Source: an uncultured Fretibacterium sp. (GTDB lineage: Bacteria > Synergistota > Synergistia > Synergistales > Aminobacteriaceae). From it: a stretch of DNA of 54,271 nt. Positions 15,445-24,002 of this stretch are shown here, piece by piece. The notes beneath the pieces are model-generated. The model saw only the letters and a program-made list of their open reading frames with translations. It was not told the origin of the DNA and did not search any database. The stretch's first letter is position 1. Every line of letters begins with the position of its first letter. Made by a program: the position numbers and the translations under genes. The stretch spans positions 1-54,271 of the forward strand of contig CALEPX010000001.1 of assembly GCA_937911045.1 (NCBI GenBank), read 5' to 3'.

Positions 15445-16573
15445 GTTTCGTGTGCTTGTGATTCAGGTTTAATTCTTCGGATTCGGGCAGCGTGCCTTTG
15501 TGTAAATTCTCAGAAACTCCCCAACCGAGCATTCGTATCACGACGATTACACCCATGAAAATCGAGATATAATCCGTGAAGAATCTGCAAATTACGGACA
15601 TGATACCCGCAATATTCGCCGGCATCAACATGCTGTACAACAAAGCTCCGCCGCCTTCTGCAACACCGCTTGCTCCCGGAGTCGGAATAAAATAGAGTAT
15701 GAACATGAACACGGCTTGAACTGCGATCGTCTGAGTATATCTGAACGGCAAGCCCACCGCGCTCATCAAGATCGGCAGCACGCTGAATAATAACAGCAAA
15801 TGCCCGACGGACAGCATTATCGCGACACACAGCCAAGATTTCCCGGAATCGATTAGCAGCTTGAAATTCAGAATGTAATTGTCAACTTCACGGTCGAGCC
15901 ACTGAAAACTCTTTATCACTTTGCGATTCGATTTAAGTATATTGAATTTTTTCAGGAACATCAGGAATGCGCGCCCAAGCTTTTTGAAAATATCCGGTCT
16001 CATGATCGTGAAAATTATGAACGCCCACGTCATCATGATTACGATGAATACGTAAAACACAAGCCCTTTGAGAAATTTGCTCTCTCGCATAATATCCGGG
16101 TCTATCAGCCAGATTAACGGCACTGCAATCGTGAGAATTAACACGGTCAACATTGTGCGAATTAACGTGATTGCTATTCCTTTGCCGACGGGAATGCCTC
16201 GTTTGTATAGCGCGTAAACCTGGAACGGTCCGCCGCCAGATTGCATCGGTGTGACAGCACTGCCGAAATAATTCAGCCATGTTAAAGCAACTCCCAATTT
16301 GAACGAAACATGTTCCTGTGCAGCCCGTGCCAATGCGCAAAATCGTCCAGCATCACAAAACCAAGCGCAAAATACGCTCAACAATGCTAAAAATAATTTT
16401 GACTTATTCGCCGAAATCAGAGATCTTATTGTCACTTCGTCAACACTTCGCATTATAATTATTCCAGCTGCTCCGAATGCGAGTATTATGAAAATTATTA
16501 AGCCCTTTCTTAATGACAACTCGGTTTTCCTCCGTGAAAAGAAATATATATATTTGCTCATAAATTCTATCAT
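15428..16573 (-). CDS. Flippase-like (YbhN/UPF0104, LPG synthase TM domain) membrane protein
   Basis: A 381-residue protein with about eight membrane helices matching the lysylphosphatidylglycerol synthase transmembrane family: WLNYFGSAVTPMQSGGGPFQVYALYKRGIPVGKGIAI in the middle and FIPTPGASGVAEGGGALLYSMLMP near the C-terminus are typical (TPxxSGGxP and PTPGxxGxxE). Members are thought to move or accommodate lipids; the aminoacyl-transferase domain of MprF is absent here. Two in-frame ATG starts (16573 and 16561) exist and neither has a clear ribosome site. It pairs with the lipid methyltransferase gene, suggesting lipid modification or trafficking. The reading upstream diverges from the nitronate monooxygenase-like gene. 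Confidence 0.82.
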   Translation of the reverse strand: MIEFMSKYIYFFSRRKTELSLRKGLIIFIILAFGAAGIIIMRSVDEVTIRSLISANKSKLFLALLSVFCAWFCDAGRFCALARAAQEHVSFKLGVALTWLNYFGSAVTPMQSGGGPFQVYALYKRGIPVGKGIAITLIRTMLTVLILTIAVPLIWLIDPDIMRESKFLKGLVFYVFIVIMMTWAFIIFTIMRPDIFKKLGRAFLMFLKKFNILKSNRKVIKSFQWLDREVDNYILNFKLLIDSGKSWLCVAIMLSVGHLLLLFSVLPILMSAVGLPFRYTQTIAVQAVFMFILYFIPTPGASGVAEGGGALLYSMLMPANIAGIMSVICRFFTDYISIFMGVIVVIRMLGWGVSENLHKGTLPESEELNLNHKHTKHEQHE

Positions 16574-16646
16574 AGCCCGTGATATACTTTTGCGAGAATT
16601 TGCTATTTTGCTAATTTACGAAAAGGGAAAAGGAGTGTTCGTTCAG

Positions 16647-17729
16647 GTGAATATTTCTGCGCCTGTCTTAAAAATAGGAAAGTTTCAGCCGAAATTCCCG
16701 TTGATTCAGGGAGGCATGGGCGTTGATATTTCGGGGTTCAATCTTGCCGGTAACGTCGCATTAAACGGAGCTATCGGCACAATCGCAAGCGTCGGGATCT
16801 GTCATAAGTCGCCGATTTTCAAACCAGAGAAGCATAATTATTTCGAAGCAAACGAGATTGTATTAAAAGAAGCAATCTCGAAAGCAAAAGCAATTTCTGG
16901 TTCGGGCGGAATTATCGCTGTGAATTGCATGGTTGCTCTTACGGATTACGAGAGACAGGTTCGTGCGGCAGCTGAGGGTGGCGCGGACATAATTATTTCG
17001 GGAGCAGGTTTGCCGCTGAGATTGCCCGATTACGTGAAGGATTTTCCGGAGATTGCGTTAGTTCCGATTGTGAGTTCTGCGAAGGCTGCGGATTTGATCA
17101 CGCGTCACTGGCAGAAGAAATATTCTCGCGTACCAGATGCTTTTGTTGTCGAAGAACCTGCGAGTGCCGGTGGACATTTGGGAGCTACGACGATTGAGCA
17201 AGTTTATGATCCGGATTTGCGCCTTGAGAAAACTTTGCCCGATGTTGTGAAATACGTTCGTGAAAATCTCGACGGGAAAATTCCTGTGATTGCAGCCGGC
17301 GGAATCTGGGACAGAAATGATCTCGAACGCGTATTCAAGCTCGGAGCAAGCGGTGTTCAAATGGGAACTAGATTCGCTTGCACAGAAGAAGGCGATGCTT
17401 CAGACAGATTCAAACAGGCGTATATCGACGCGAAACCCGAAGATGTCGTGTTGATTCACAGTCCTGCAGGCTTACCCGGGCGCGCGATTAAGAATCCGTT
17501 TGTTGCGAAATATCTCGAAGGAAATGTCGAAAGCAGACCGTGTTTTGCAAATTGCCTGAGTCACTGCAGGTATCGTAAAACCCGCGAGACGTTTTGTATT
17601 GCGATGGCTCTTGTTGACGCTCAGGTTGGTGATTGGGAACACGGGTTGTTTTTCTGCGGCAGCAACGTGTACAGGGCGAATAAAATCGAGAAGGTTCGGG
17701 ATATTATTCAGGAATTGTTCGGAGAATAA
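16647..17729 (+). CDS. Nitronate monooxygenase / FabK-like FMN enzyme
   Basis: A 360-residue FMN TIM-barrel enzyme. Features: FPLIQGGMGVDISGFNLAGNVALNGAIGTIAS at the N-terminus, GGIIAVNCMVAL, GADIIISGAGLPLRLP, EEPASAGGHLGA (catalytic-His region, GGHxG), PVIAAGGIWDRNDLERVFKLGASGVQMGTRF (phosphate loop) and a Cys-rich C-terminus (CFANCLSHCRYRKTRETFC). Relatives are either nitroalkane oxidases or FabK-type enoyl-ACP reductases. The Cys-rich tail is seen in a subgroup I associate with nitronate monooxygenase annotation, but the substrate is open. GTG 16647 is chosen with AGGAG 11 bases upstream; GTG 16635 is in frame too. A terminator follows. Confidence 0.85.
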   Translation: MNISAPVLKIGKFQPKFPLIQGGMGVDISGFNLAGNVALNGAIGTIASVGICHKSPIFKPEKHNYFEANEIVLKEAISKAKAISGSGGIIAVNCMVALTDYERQVRAAAEGGADIIISGAGLPLRLPDYVKDFPEIALVPIVSSAKAADLITRHWQKKYSRVPDAFVVEEPASAGGHLGATTIEQVYDPDLRLEKTLPDVVKYVRENLDGKIPVIAAGGIWDRNDLERVFKLGASGVQMGTRFACTEEGDASDRFKQAYIDAKPEDVVLIHSPAGLPGRAIKNPFVAKYLEGNVESRPCFANCLSHCRYRKTRETFCIAMALVDAQVGDWEHGLFFCGSNVYRANKIEKVRDIIQELFGE

Positions 17730-17758
17730 TCGCGTGAAGTTTACGAAATCACGATCAG

Positions 17759-17790
17759 CTTCCAGATTTTGTGGGAGTTGATTTTTTTTG
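17759..17790 (+). terminator. Rho-independent terminator
   Basis: CTTCCA (17759-17764) pairs with TGGGAG (17773-17778) and TTGA then eight T follow. It closes the FMN enzyme gene before fliW. Confidence 0.6.
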
Positions 17791-17874
17791 CGGATTTTGC
17801 CGTCATGTTATTATTAATCACAAATTGCAGAAAATTTTTAGAAATTTTTTAGAAAGTATGGAATTGTTTTCAAG

Positions 17875-18453
17875 ATGGAAAATGTGAAAAAATTTTGCGT
17901 AGATAGCTCAAGATTTGGGAAAATATTTTACGAGGAACAGGATATATTATTTTTCCCGCGGGGCATTCCTGCATTCGAAGAAAATCGCAGCTGGGTTCTG
18001 GTTGGCGATAACACGAGCGCGCTTAAATGGCTGCAGAATATCGAGAGACCATCACTTGCGCTGCCGGTAACGTCGCCTGATGCCGTAAAAACAGATTATA
18101 ACGCACGAATCCCCGATGATGATCTCGCATTAATCAGCGAAACTGACGAACAGGAAGCTCCGGAAAAAGTCTCAGCTTCGGATTTGGCATTATTAATCGT
18201 CGTATCGATTCCTGAAGCTGCTCCGTGGAATATGTCGGCGAATTTGCGCGCACCAATTCTGATAAATCTCAAAACTCGCAGGGCTGTACAGGTTATAGCA
18301 CTGAACGAAGAATACCCGATTAGGCATATAGTTTTTCCGGATGATGTTCGAGAGAAAATGCGTCAAGATTACCAGTACAGAGAAAATCAAGCAAAGGCTC
18401 AATCGAATGCTCAATCGAATGCTCAATCGAAAGGGAGTGACGCGTCATGCTAG
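17875..18453 (+). CDS. fliW: Flagellar assembly factor FliW
   Basis: FliW binds CsrA and flagellin, and so links flagellin supply to its translation. The 192-residue protein has the family pattern: FGKIFYEEQDILFFPRGIPAFEENRSWVLV, LKWLQNIERPSLALPVTSP, and LALLIVVSIPEAAPWNMSANLRAPILINLKTRRAVQVIALNEEYPIRHIVF. The middle carries an insertion-like acidic stretch (SETDEQEAPEKVSASD). The C-terminal tail AQSNAQSNAQSKG comes from a 12-bp tandem repeat. Its stop codon overlaps the ATG of csrA by 7 bases, so the regulator and its antagonist are coupled. Confidence 0.95.
   Translation: MENVKKFCVDSSRFGKIFYEEQDILFFPRGIPAFEENRSWVLVGDNTSALKWLQNIERPSLALPVTSPDAVKTDYNARIPDDDLALISETDEQEAPEKVSASDLALLIVVSIPEAAPWNMSANLRAPILINLKTRRAVQVIALNEEYPIRHIVFPDDVREKMRQDYQYRENQAKAQSNAQSNAQSKGSDASC
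18397..18432 (+). repeat. 12-bp tandem repeats at the fliW 3' end
   Basis: GCTCAATCGAAT in three consecutive copies (the last ends AAA), in frame, giving AQSN repeats. Confidence 0.95.
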
Positions 18454-18764
18454 TACTCAGCAGAAAAATCAACGAAGCTATAAAAATCGGCTCCGAAATC
18501 GAAGTCATGGTTATCGACGTTCGTGATAATATCGTCAGGCTGGGAATTTCCGCTCCGCAATCGACGCAAATTTGGCGCAAAGAGCTTTGGGATGTAATCG
18601 TTCGTGAGAATAAGACAGCTGCTCAGACGCCATCGTTCCCGGATTACGCGAGTACACCGCAGTTGCCCGTTTCGACGTTCTCGAACTTGTCAAAGATACC
18701 GACGATTCAAATCGAATATTCTCAGGCGAAGAAAATTTTTAACGAGGTTAATGACCATGAGTGA
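18447..18764 (+). CDS. csrA: Translational regulator CsrA with C-terminal extension
   Basis: CsrA dimers bind GGA-containing mRNA leaders, repressing flagellin and metabolic genes. Residues 1-58 are the normal domain: MLVLSRKINEAIKIGSEIEVMVIDVRDNIVRLGISAPQSTQIWRKELWDVIVREN. The final 45 residues (KTAAQTPSFPDYAS... to KKIFNEVNDHE) form an extension not present in typical 61-75 residue CsrA. The ATG overlaps the fliW stop and GGGAG lies just upstream. The last codons overlap purE by 8 bases, an unusual coupling of a motility regulator to purine genes. Confidence 0.94.
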   Translation: MLVLSRKINEAIKIGSEIEVMVIDVRDNIVRLGISAPQSTQIWRKELWDVIVRENKTAAQTPSFPDYASTPQLPVSTFSNLSKIPTIQIEYSQAKKIFNEVNDHE

Positions 18765-19248
18765 CTTGCGCGTTGCGATATTAATCGGGTCTAAATCGGA
18801 CTTGCAAATTGCTGAGAAGGCGATTGCGGTTCTGGAAAATTTGGGAATAGCTCACGAGTTGCGAATAATTTCGGCTCACAGAACTCCGGAGAAAGCGAGA
18901 ATTTTTGCTGAATCCGCGCGCGCGAATAATTTTGCTGCGATAATTGCGATTGCCGGTAAAGCTGCACACTTGGCTGGGAGTATTGCCGCGTTGACGAGTT
19001 TGCCGGTTATAGGCGTTCCGGTTAAGAGCGACGATTTGGGCGGAATGGATGCGTTGTTATCGACGGTACAGATGCCTCCGGGGATTCCTGTTGCGACGGT
19101 TGCGATAAATGGCGGAGAAAATGCTGCGTGGCTTGCTGCGGAAATTCTTGCTGTTCGTGATGAGACTTTGTGCGAGAAATTGCGGCTTGCGCGTGAGAAT
19201 ATGCGTGCGAAAATTTCGGAACAAGAGGCGAGTTTGAATCATGATTAA
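18757..19248 (+). CDS. purE: N5-carboxyaminoimidazole ribonucleotide mutase
   Basis: PurE class I moves the carboxyl group of N5-CAIR to give CAIR in purine synthesis. The 163-residue product shows ILIGSKSDLQIAEKA (GSxSD phosphate site), ELRIISAHRTPEK (SAHRTP), IAIAGKAAHLAGSIAALTSLPVIGVPV and LSTVQMPPGIPVATVAI, with normal length. AGKAAHL replaces the more common AGGAAHL. The ATG at 18757 overlaps csrA by 8 bases; an in-frame ATG at 18751 is the alternative. The gene overlaps purM by 8 bases. Confidence 0.96.
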   Translation: MSDLRVAILIGSKSDLQIAEKAIAVLENLGIAHELRIISAHRTPEKARIFAESARANNFAAIIAIAGKAAHLAGSIAALTSLPVIGVPVKSDDLGGMDALLSTVQMPPGIPVATVAINGGENAAWLAAEILAVRDETLCEKLRLARENMRAKISEQEASLNHD

Positions 19249-20263
19249 TAGCGCGTACAAGAAATCTGGCGTTGACGTTCAAGCCGGCTATGAATCCGTG
19301 CGATTAATCCGCGAACACGTAGCTCGAACGAAAATTCCTGGCGTTATGTCTGAACTTGGGGATTTTGCCGGAGCGTTCAAGATTGCGAATGAGTATAAAA
19401 ATCCGGTTTTGATAAGCGGCACTGACGGTGTTGGCACGAAACTCAAGATTGCGTTTGCCATGAACAAGCACAACACGATTGGCATAGACTGCGTTGCGAT
19501 GTGCGTGAATGATATTCTGTGCAACGGTGCTAAGCCGATATTTTTTCTGGATTATCTCGCGCTCGGGAAAAATTATCCGGAATTAGTCGCTGAAATCGTC
19601 TCTGGAGTTTGCGAGGGCTGTGTTCAGGCTGAGTGTGCGTTAATCGGCGGAGAGACTGCGGAGATGCCTGGATTTTATCCGGACGGTGAATATGATCTCG
19701 CTGGATTTGCTGTCGGGATTGCTGAACAGGAAGACTTGCTGGAAATTTCGCGCGTGAAATCCGGTGACGCGATAATTGCTCTGCCGTCATCGGGTGTGCA
19801 TTCGAACGGTTTCTCACTTGTGCGTAAAATCGTCGAGGGCAGGACGCTTGACTGGCATATTCAGGAGTTCGGCAAAACTTTGGGCGAAGAATTATTAATC
19901 CCAACGCGAATTTACGTTCGGGAAGTTCTGCGTAACATGAAGCTTGTGAAGAGTATGGCGCATATAACGGGCGGAGGCTTTTACGAGAATATACCCAGAT
20001 GTTTGCCGAAGAATCTTGTCGCGAAAATCGAGCGTTCACGATTGAGAATTTTGCCGGTGTTCGAATTTTTGCAGCGTGAAGGCAAAGTTGACGCGTCAGA
20101 AATGTTCGGAGTGTTTAACATGGGAGTAGGAATGGTTCTGGTTGTAAGCCCCGAGAATGTTGACGGGATTTTGCGGAATATTCCCGAAGCGTATTTGCTC
20201 GGTGAAGTTTCGGAACGTGAGCGTGAAAGTGAGAATGAAAGTGAAGGTGTCGTGTTTTGTTAA
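19241..20263 (+). CDS. purM: Phosphoribosylformylglycinamidine cyclo-ligase (AIR synthetase)
   Basis: PurM closes FGAM to AIR with ATP. The 340-residue protein has full length and the expected order: GVDVQAGYESVRLI, PVLISGTDGVGTKLKIAF, GIDCVAMCVNDILCNGAKPIFFLDYLA, CALIGGETAEMPGFY, GDAIIALPSSGVHSNGFSLVRKI, MAHITGGGFYENIPR and FNMGVGMVLVV. The last residues are a Glu/Ser-rich tail from repeated GTGAGA-like codons. It overlaps purE (8 bases) and purN (7 bases), which indicates translational coupling along the operon. Confidence 0.97.
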   Translation: MINSAYKKSGVDVQAGYESVRLIREHVARTKIPGVMSELGDFAGAFKIANEYKNPVLISGTDGVGTKLKIAFAMNKHNTIGIDCVAMCVNDILCNGAKPIFFLDYLALGKNYPELVAEIVSGVCEGCVQAECALIGGETAEMPGFYPDGEYDLAGFAVGIAEQEDLLEISRVKSGDAIIALPSSGVHSNGFSLVRKIVEGRTLDWHIQEFGKTLGEELLIPTRIYVREVLRNMKLVKSMAHITGGGFYENIPRCLPKNLVAKIERSRLRILPVFEFLQREGKVDASEMFGVFNMGVGMVLVVSPENVDGILRNIPEAYLLGEVSERERESENESEGVVFC

Positions 20264-21513
20264 GAATCAGCGTGTTAGTGTCCGGTGGCGGAACGAATTT
20301 GCAGGCGTTGCTTGATGCGCAGAATAACGGGATATTGCAATCTGGCAGAATTTCTCAGGTGATTTCGAGTAATAAAGCTGCGTATGCGATTGAACGTGCG
20401 AAACGTGCGAATATTCCGGTCGAAGTTGTCGAGAAAGATTCGGATTTTGAGGCGAATATTCTGGCTGCGTTGGGGAAAGTCAAACCTGAAATAATAATTC
20501 TCGCTGGCTTCATGTATATCTTGAGCAAGGATTTTATCGAGAGATGCGGCGCGAAAATCGTGAATATTCATCCGTCATTGATTCCGTCATTTTGCGGCTT
20601 GGGATTTTACGGTCTGAGAGTTCATGAGGCTGTGCTGAAATCCGGCGTGAAAGTTACTGGAGCGACTGTGCATTTGGTGAACGAAATTCCTGACGGAGGC
20701 GAAATTCTGGCGCAGAAATCTATTGCGATTCATGATTCGGACACGCCTGAGAAATTGCAGCGTCGAGTTATGGAGGAGTGTGAGTGGCAGATTTTGCCTC
20801 GTGCGGTTGAGAATTTGTGCCGCGAGATTGCCCCGAAAATATTTTCGCAAAAATACCCGGGTCGCGGAATAATAATCGGGAAAAGTCCGTCGGGGAAAAT
20901 TGCGCTTGCGTATTTCATAATGGGTCGCAGTGCGTCAAGCCGTGCAAGAATTTTCGAGAAATCCGGCGATGAAGTGATTATCAAGCTGACCGGTGCGAAA
21001 GATATAGATAGCTCGTTGATTTTGTACGCGCCGTTGAGAGTTTTCGGGGGAAAAATTATCGTTACGAACGGGGATCAGACCGACACGATTTGCGAATTTC
21101 TGAATAATGGCTCAAGTTTTGAGGAAGCGTTACGAACTCGCGAATATGAACCCGACGCGCCGCACTACACGCCACGAATCAGCGGCATAATCGAGTCCGG
21201 GAATTTCTTCAAGCTGAATATTCTTAAACGCGAGAATGCGAAATGTGTTCGGAATTTCTACGAGTACGAATTTGATTCTGGTTTTGGGCGATTCATTCAC
21301 ACGTATGATCATGACGTAAATTCCTGGGAGAAACTGCCCTCGTTTGACGGAGAGCCGCGGCTTGTGAGAATCCCGGATAATATCGACGAGTTCGCGAATT
21401 TGCTCTGGAATGAAGCTTTGGATCGAGATAATAAAGTCTCGTTGTACGTGAGATATTATGACGACGCGCGGAATTATCATGACAGGATATTTAACAATTA
21501 CGGAGGCGAATAA
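20257..21513 (+). CDS. purN: Fusion of GAR formyltransferase (PurN) and a PurO-like IMP cyclohydrolase
   Basis: A 418-residue two-domain protein. Residues 1-198 are PurN, which formylates glycinamide ribonucleotide: LVSGGGTNLQALLDA (phosphate loop), IILAGFMYILS, and the catalytic set N103, H105 (NIHPSLIPSF) and D146 (NEIPDGGEI). Residues about 205-418 match stand-alone IMP cyclohydrolases of the archaeal PurO/PF07826 type (YPGRGIIIGKSPSGKIALAYFIMGRSASSRARIF, TNGDQTDTI, ALRTREYEPDAPHYTPRISGI), which close FAICAR to IMP. The next gene lacks the PurH cyclohydrolase domain, which supports this. Starts at TTG, overlapping purM. I do not recall this fusion as standard. Confidence 0.88.
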   Translation: MLRISVLVSGGGTNLQALLDAQNNGILQSGRISQVISSNKAAYAIERAKRANIPVEVVEKDSDFEANILAALGKVKPEIIILAGFMYILSKDFIERCGAKIVNIHPSLIPSFCGLGFYGLRVHEAVLKSGVKVTGATVHLVNEIPDGGEILAQKSIAIHDSDTPEKLQRRVMEECEWQILPRAVENLCREIAPKIFSQKYPGRGIIIGKSPSGKIALAYFIMGRSASSRARIFEKSGDEVIIKLTGAKDIDSSLILYAPLRVFGGKIIVTNGDQTDTICEFLNNGSSFEEALRTREYEPDAPHYTPRISGIIESGNFFKLNILKRENAKCVRNFYEYEFDSGFGRFIHTYDHDVNSWEKLPSFDGEPRLVRIPDNIDEFANLLWNEALDRDNKVSLYVRYYDDARNYHDRIFNNYGGE

Positions 21514-21514
21514 C

Positions 21515-22645
21515 ATGAAGGAAATAATTTTGAAGTACGGCTGCAATCCGGATCAGGCGAAAGCTAGAATTTTCATGCGAGATAATTCGGAATTGCCGCT
21601 GGAAGTTTTGAACGGTCGTCCGGGCTATATAAATTTTCTGGACGCGATGAACTCGTGGCAACTGGTTCGCGAAATGAAGCGTGCTGTGAAAATGCCTGCT
21701 GCTGCATCGTTCAAACATGTTAGTCCGGCAGGTGCTGCTGTTGGGAAAAAATTGTCGGAAGTCGAACGCAAAATATTTTTCGTGGACGATAATGTTCCGG
21801 TGAATGATTCGGAAATTGCGTGTGCATATGCTCGGGCGCGCGGCACGGATAGATTGTCATCGTTCGGAGATTGGATTGCTTTGAGTGACGAGTGCGACGA
21901 AATTGCTGCGAAAATTATCGAACATGAAGTCTCGGACGGAATAATTGCGCCGTCGTATTCAAGTGCAGCTCTGGAAATCCTGAAACGCAAACGCAAGGGA
22001 AATTACTCGATTGTGAAGATTGACCCGGATTATGAGCCGGAAATTTCTGAACATCGCGAAGTTTTCGGGATAACGTTTGAGCAGACCCGGAGTGTTGCGC
22101 CTGTGATTGAGCCGGAAAAATTTGATTCGCCCGTTACGATTAACAGGAATATTTCTCATGACGCAAGAATCGATTTGCTGATTGGTTTGATAACGCTGAA
22201 ATATACGCAATCAAATTCGGTTTGCTGCACGTTTGGCGGACAGACGCTCGGAGTTGGGGCTGGTCAGCAGTCGAGATTGCATTGTGTTAGGCTGGCGTGT
22301 AATAAAAGTGATTTGCGATTGCTGCGTGAACACCCGAAGATTCTGAATTACGAATTTGCGCAGAATATATCCAGACCGGAGCGCGATAATTTAATCGAGG
22401 ATTTGCTGCTTGACGGGAAATTTATAAGTCCGGACGAGAAATTATCTTGGCTGAAGAATTACGAAATATCTCTCAGCAGTGACGCGTTCTTCCCGTTTCC
22501 CGACAGCATCGAGCGCGCGAAAATCAGCGGTGTGAAATACGTTGCGCAACCCGGCGGATCGATTCGTGATGATCTTGTTATAAAAGCTTGTGACGATTTC
22601 GGAATTTCAATGGTAATGACCGGGCACAGATTGTTTCATCATTAG
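21515..22645 (+). CDS. Stand-alone AICAR transformylase
   Basis: A 376-residue protein equivalent to only the C-terminal domain of PurH: LKYGCNPDQAKARIFM at the start, FLDAMNSWQLVREMK, FKHVSPAGAAVG (catalytic KH), SSFGDWIALSDECD, APSYSSAALEILKRKRKGNY, LKYTQSNSVCC, GAGQQSRLHC and the ending AFFPFPDSIERAKISGVKYVAQPGGSIRDDLVI...GHRLFHH. It formylates AICAR with 10-formyl-THF. The IMP cyclohydrolase half of PurH is missing; the upstream PurN-PurO-like fusion supplies that step. The ATG has CGGAGGCG upstream and starts 1 base after the previous stop. Confidence 0.92.
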   Translation: MKEIILKYGCNPDQAKARIFMRDNSELPLEVLNGRPGYINFLDAMNSWQLVREMKRAVKMPAAASFKHVSPAGAAVGKKLSEVERKIFFVDDNVPVNDSEIACAYARARGTDRLSSFGDWIALSDECDEIAAKIIEHEVSDGIIAPSYSSAALEILKRKRKGNYSIVKIDPDYEPEISEHREVFGITFEQTRSVAPVIEPEKFDSPVTINRNISHDARIDLLIGLITLKYTQSNSVCCTFGGQTLGVGAGQQSRLHCVRLACNKSDLRLLREHPKILNYEFAQNISRPERDNLIEDLLLDGKFISPDEKLSWLKNYEISLSSDAFFPFPDSIERAKISGVKYVAQPGGSIRDDLVIKACDDFGISMVMTGHRLFHH

Positions 22646-22673
22646 GACTGAATTAGGACTGAATTAGGACTGA
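22641..22673 (+). repeat. Three perfect copies of an 11-bp tandem repeat
   Basis: ATTAGGACTGA occurs three times in a row. The first copy contains the stop codon of the AICAR transformylase gene, and the array ends just before the CAGGAGGC ribosome site of purD. Confidence 0.95.
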
Positions 22674-22688
22674 CAGGAGGCAATAGAC

Positions 22689-23960
22689 ATGAACGTAATA
22701 GTAATCGGTGGAGGCGGTCGTGAACACGCAATAATTTCTCGGCTCGTGAAAAATCCCAGAATCAGCAAAATTTACGCGCTACCCGGCAACGGAGGAATTT
22801 CGGATTTAGCAGAGTGTGTGAAAATTTCGGCTGAAGATATTCCCGGCATAGTGAAATTTGCTAAAGATAACGCGATTGATTACGCAGTTGTTGCTCCGGA
22901 CGATCCGTTAGCGTTGGGAGCTGTTGACGAACTCGAAGCTGCTGGAATTGAGTGTTTCGGGCCTAGAAAAGACGCGGCATTAATCGAGAGCAGCAAAATT
23001 TTCGCGAAGGAACTCATGCGCAAGTATAATATTCCGACGGCTGATTATAAGATTTTCGATGTGTTGGACGAGGCTTTGACTTACGCGGCAAAAAGCGATT
23101 TCCCGATTGTTGTGAAGGCTGACGGACTTGCGAAAGGGAAGGGCGTTGTTGTTGCGGAGAATTTCCAGCAGGCTCGTGACGCGATAATTTCCTGCATGAA
23201 AGACAAAGCTTTCGGAACAAGTGGCGAGAAAATTTTAATCGAAGAGTGTCTGAAAGGTGTAGAAGTTACGGTACTTGCGTTCACGGACGGAAAAATTGTT
23301 GTGCCGATGGTCTCGTCGAAAGATCACAAGCGCGCGTTCGATGGCAACAAGGGAGCTAATACTGGCGGAATGGGAGTTATCGCGCCGAATTTGAGTTACA
23401 CACCTGAAATCGCTGAATACTGCATGAAAAATATTTTCCAGCCGACGATTGACGCAATGAATCACGAAAATCGAAAGTTCAAAGGCTGCTTGTATTTTGG
23501 CTTGATGCTCACGAAAGACGGGCCGAAAGTTATCGAGTATAATTGCCGGTTTGGTGATCCGGAAACTCAGGCGGTGTTGCCGTTGCTTGAGACGGATTTG
23601 TTCGAGATAATGCTTGCTGTGAGTTCGGAGAGATTATCGGACGTGCAGATAAAATTCTCGGATAAATATTCGTGCTGTGTAGTTGCTGCGAGCGAAAATT
23701 ATCCGGCATACAGCGAAACTGGCTTCGAAATAGATTTCGGTGAGGCTGATAAAGTCGATGGCGTAGAAATTTTTCATGCTGGAACTGATTGCGAAACTGG
23801 CGTGAATGGCGAGAAAATTTTCGTAACGTCTGGCGGACGAGTTTTGTCGGTGAATGCTGTTGCGGAAACTCCGGAATTAGCGCGTTCGAGGGCGTATGAA
23901 TCGATTCGCGAGATATATTTTTCTGGAATGCGTTTCAGACACGATATTGGTGCGATATAA
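22689..23960 (+). CDS. purD: Phosphoribosylamine-glycine ligase (GAR synthetase)
   Basis: PurD joins glycine to phosphoribosylamine with ATP. The 423-residue ATP-grasp enzyme has VIVIGGGGREHAI at the N-terminus, FGPRKDAALIESSKIFAKELM, FPIVVKADGLAKGKGVVVAENF (ATP loop), VEVTVLAFTDG, GANTGGMGVIAPN and FGLMLTKDGPKVIEYNCRFGDPETQAVLPLLETDL. Length is normal. The ribosome site CAGGAGGC is part of the sequence just after a tandem repeat. It is the last purine gene in the window; purF, purL, purC and purB are not here. Confidence 0.97.
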   Translation: MNVIVIGGGGREHAIISRLVKNPRISKIYALPGNGGISDLAECVKISAEDIPGIVKFAKDNAIDYAVVAPDDPLALGAVDELEAAGIECFGPRKDAALIESSKIFAKELMRKYNIPTADYKIFDVLDEALTYAAKSDFPIVVKADGLAKGKGVVVAENFQQARDAIISCMKDKAFGTSGEKILIEECLKGVEVTVLAFTDGKIVVPMVSSKDHKRAFDGNKGANTGGMGVIAPNLSYTPEIAEYCMKNIFQPTIDAMNHENRKFKGCLYFGLMLTKDGPKVIEYNCRFGDPETQAVLPLLETDLFEIMLAVSSERLSDVQIKFSDKYSCCVVAASENYPAYSETGFEIDFGEADKVDGVEIFHAGTDCETGVNGEKIFVTSGGRVLSVNAVAETPELARSRAYESIREIYFSGMRFRHDIGAI

Positions 23961-24002
23961 TAATTGCGCAAAATTTGTTACTTACATCAGGAGGTAATTG
24001 TT

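Noticed and set aside
16299..16646. Extended N-terminus of the FMN enzyme
   Set aside because: That part overlaps the opposite flippase-like gene and does not resemble the family; homology begins at about VNISAPVLKIG after GTG 16647.
18604..18756. Extended N-terminus of PurE
   Set aside because: It lies within csrA in another frame and PurE homology begins at MSDLRVAIL; the length then matches class I PurE.
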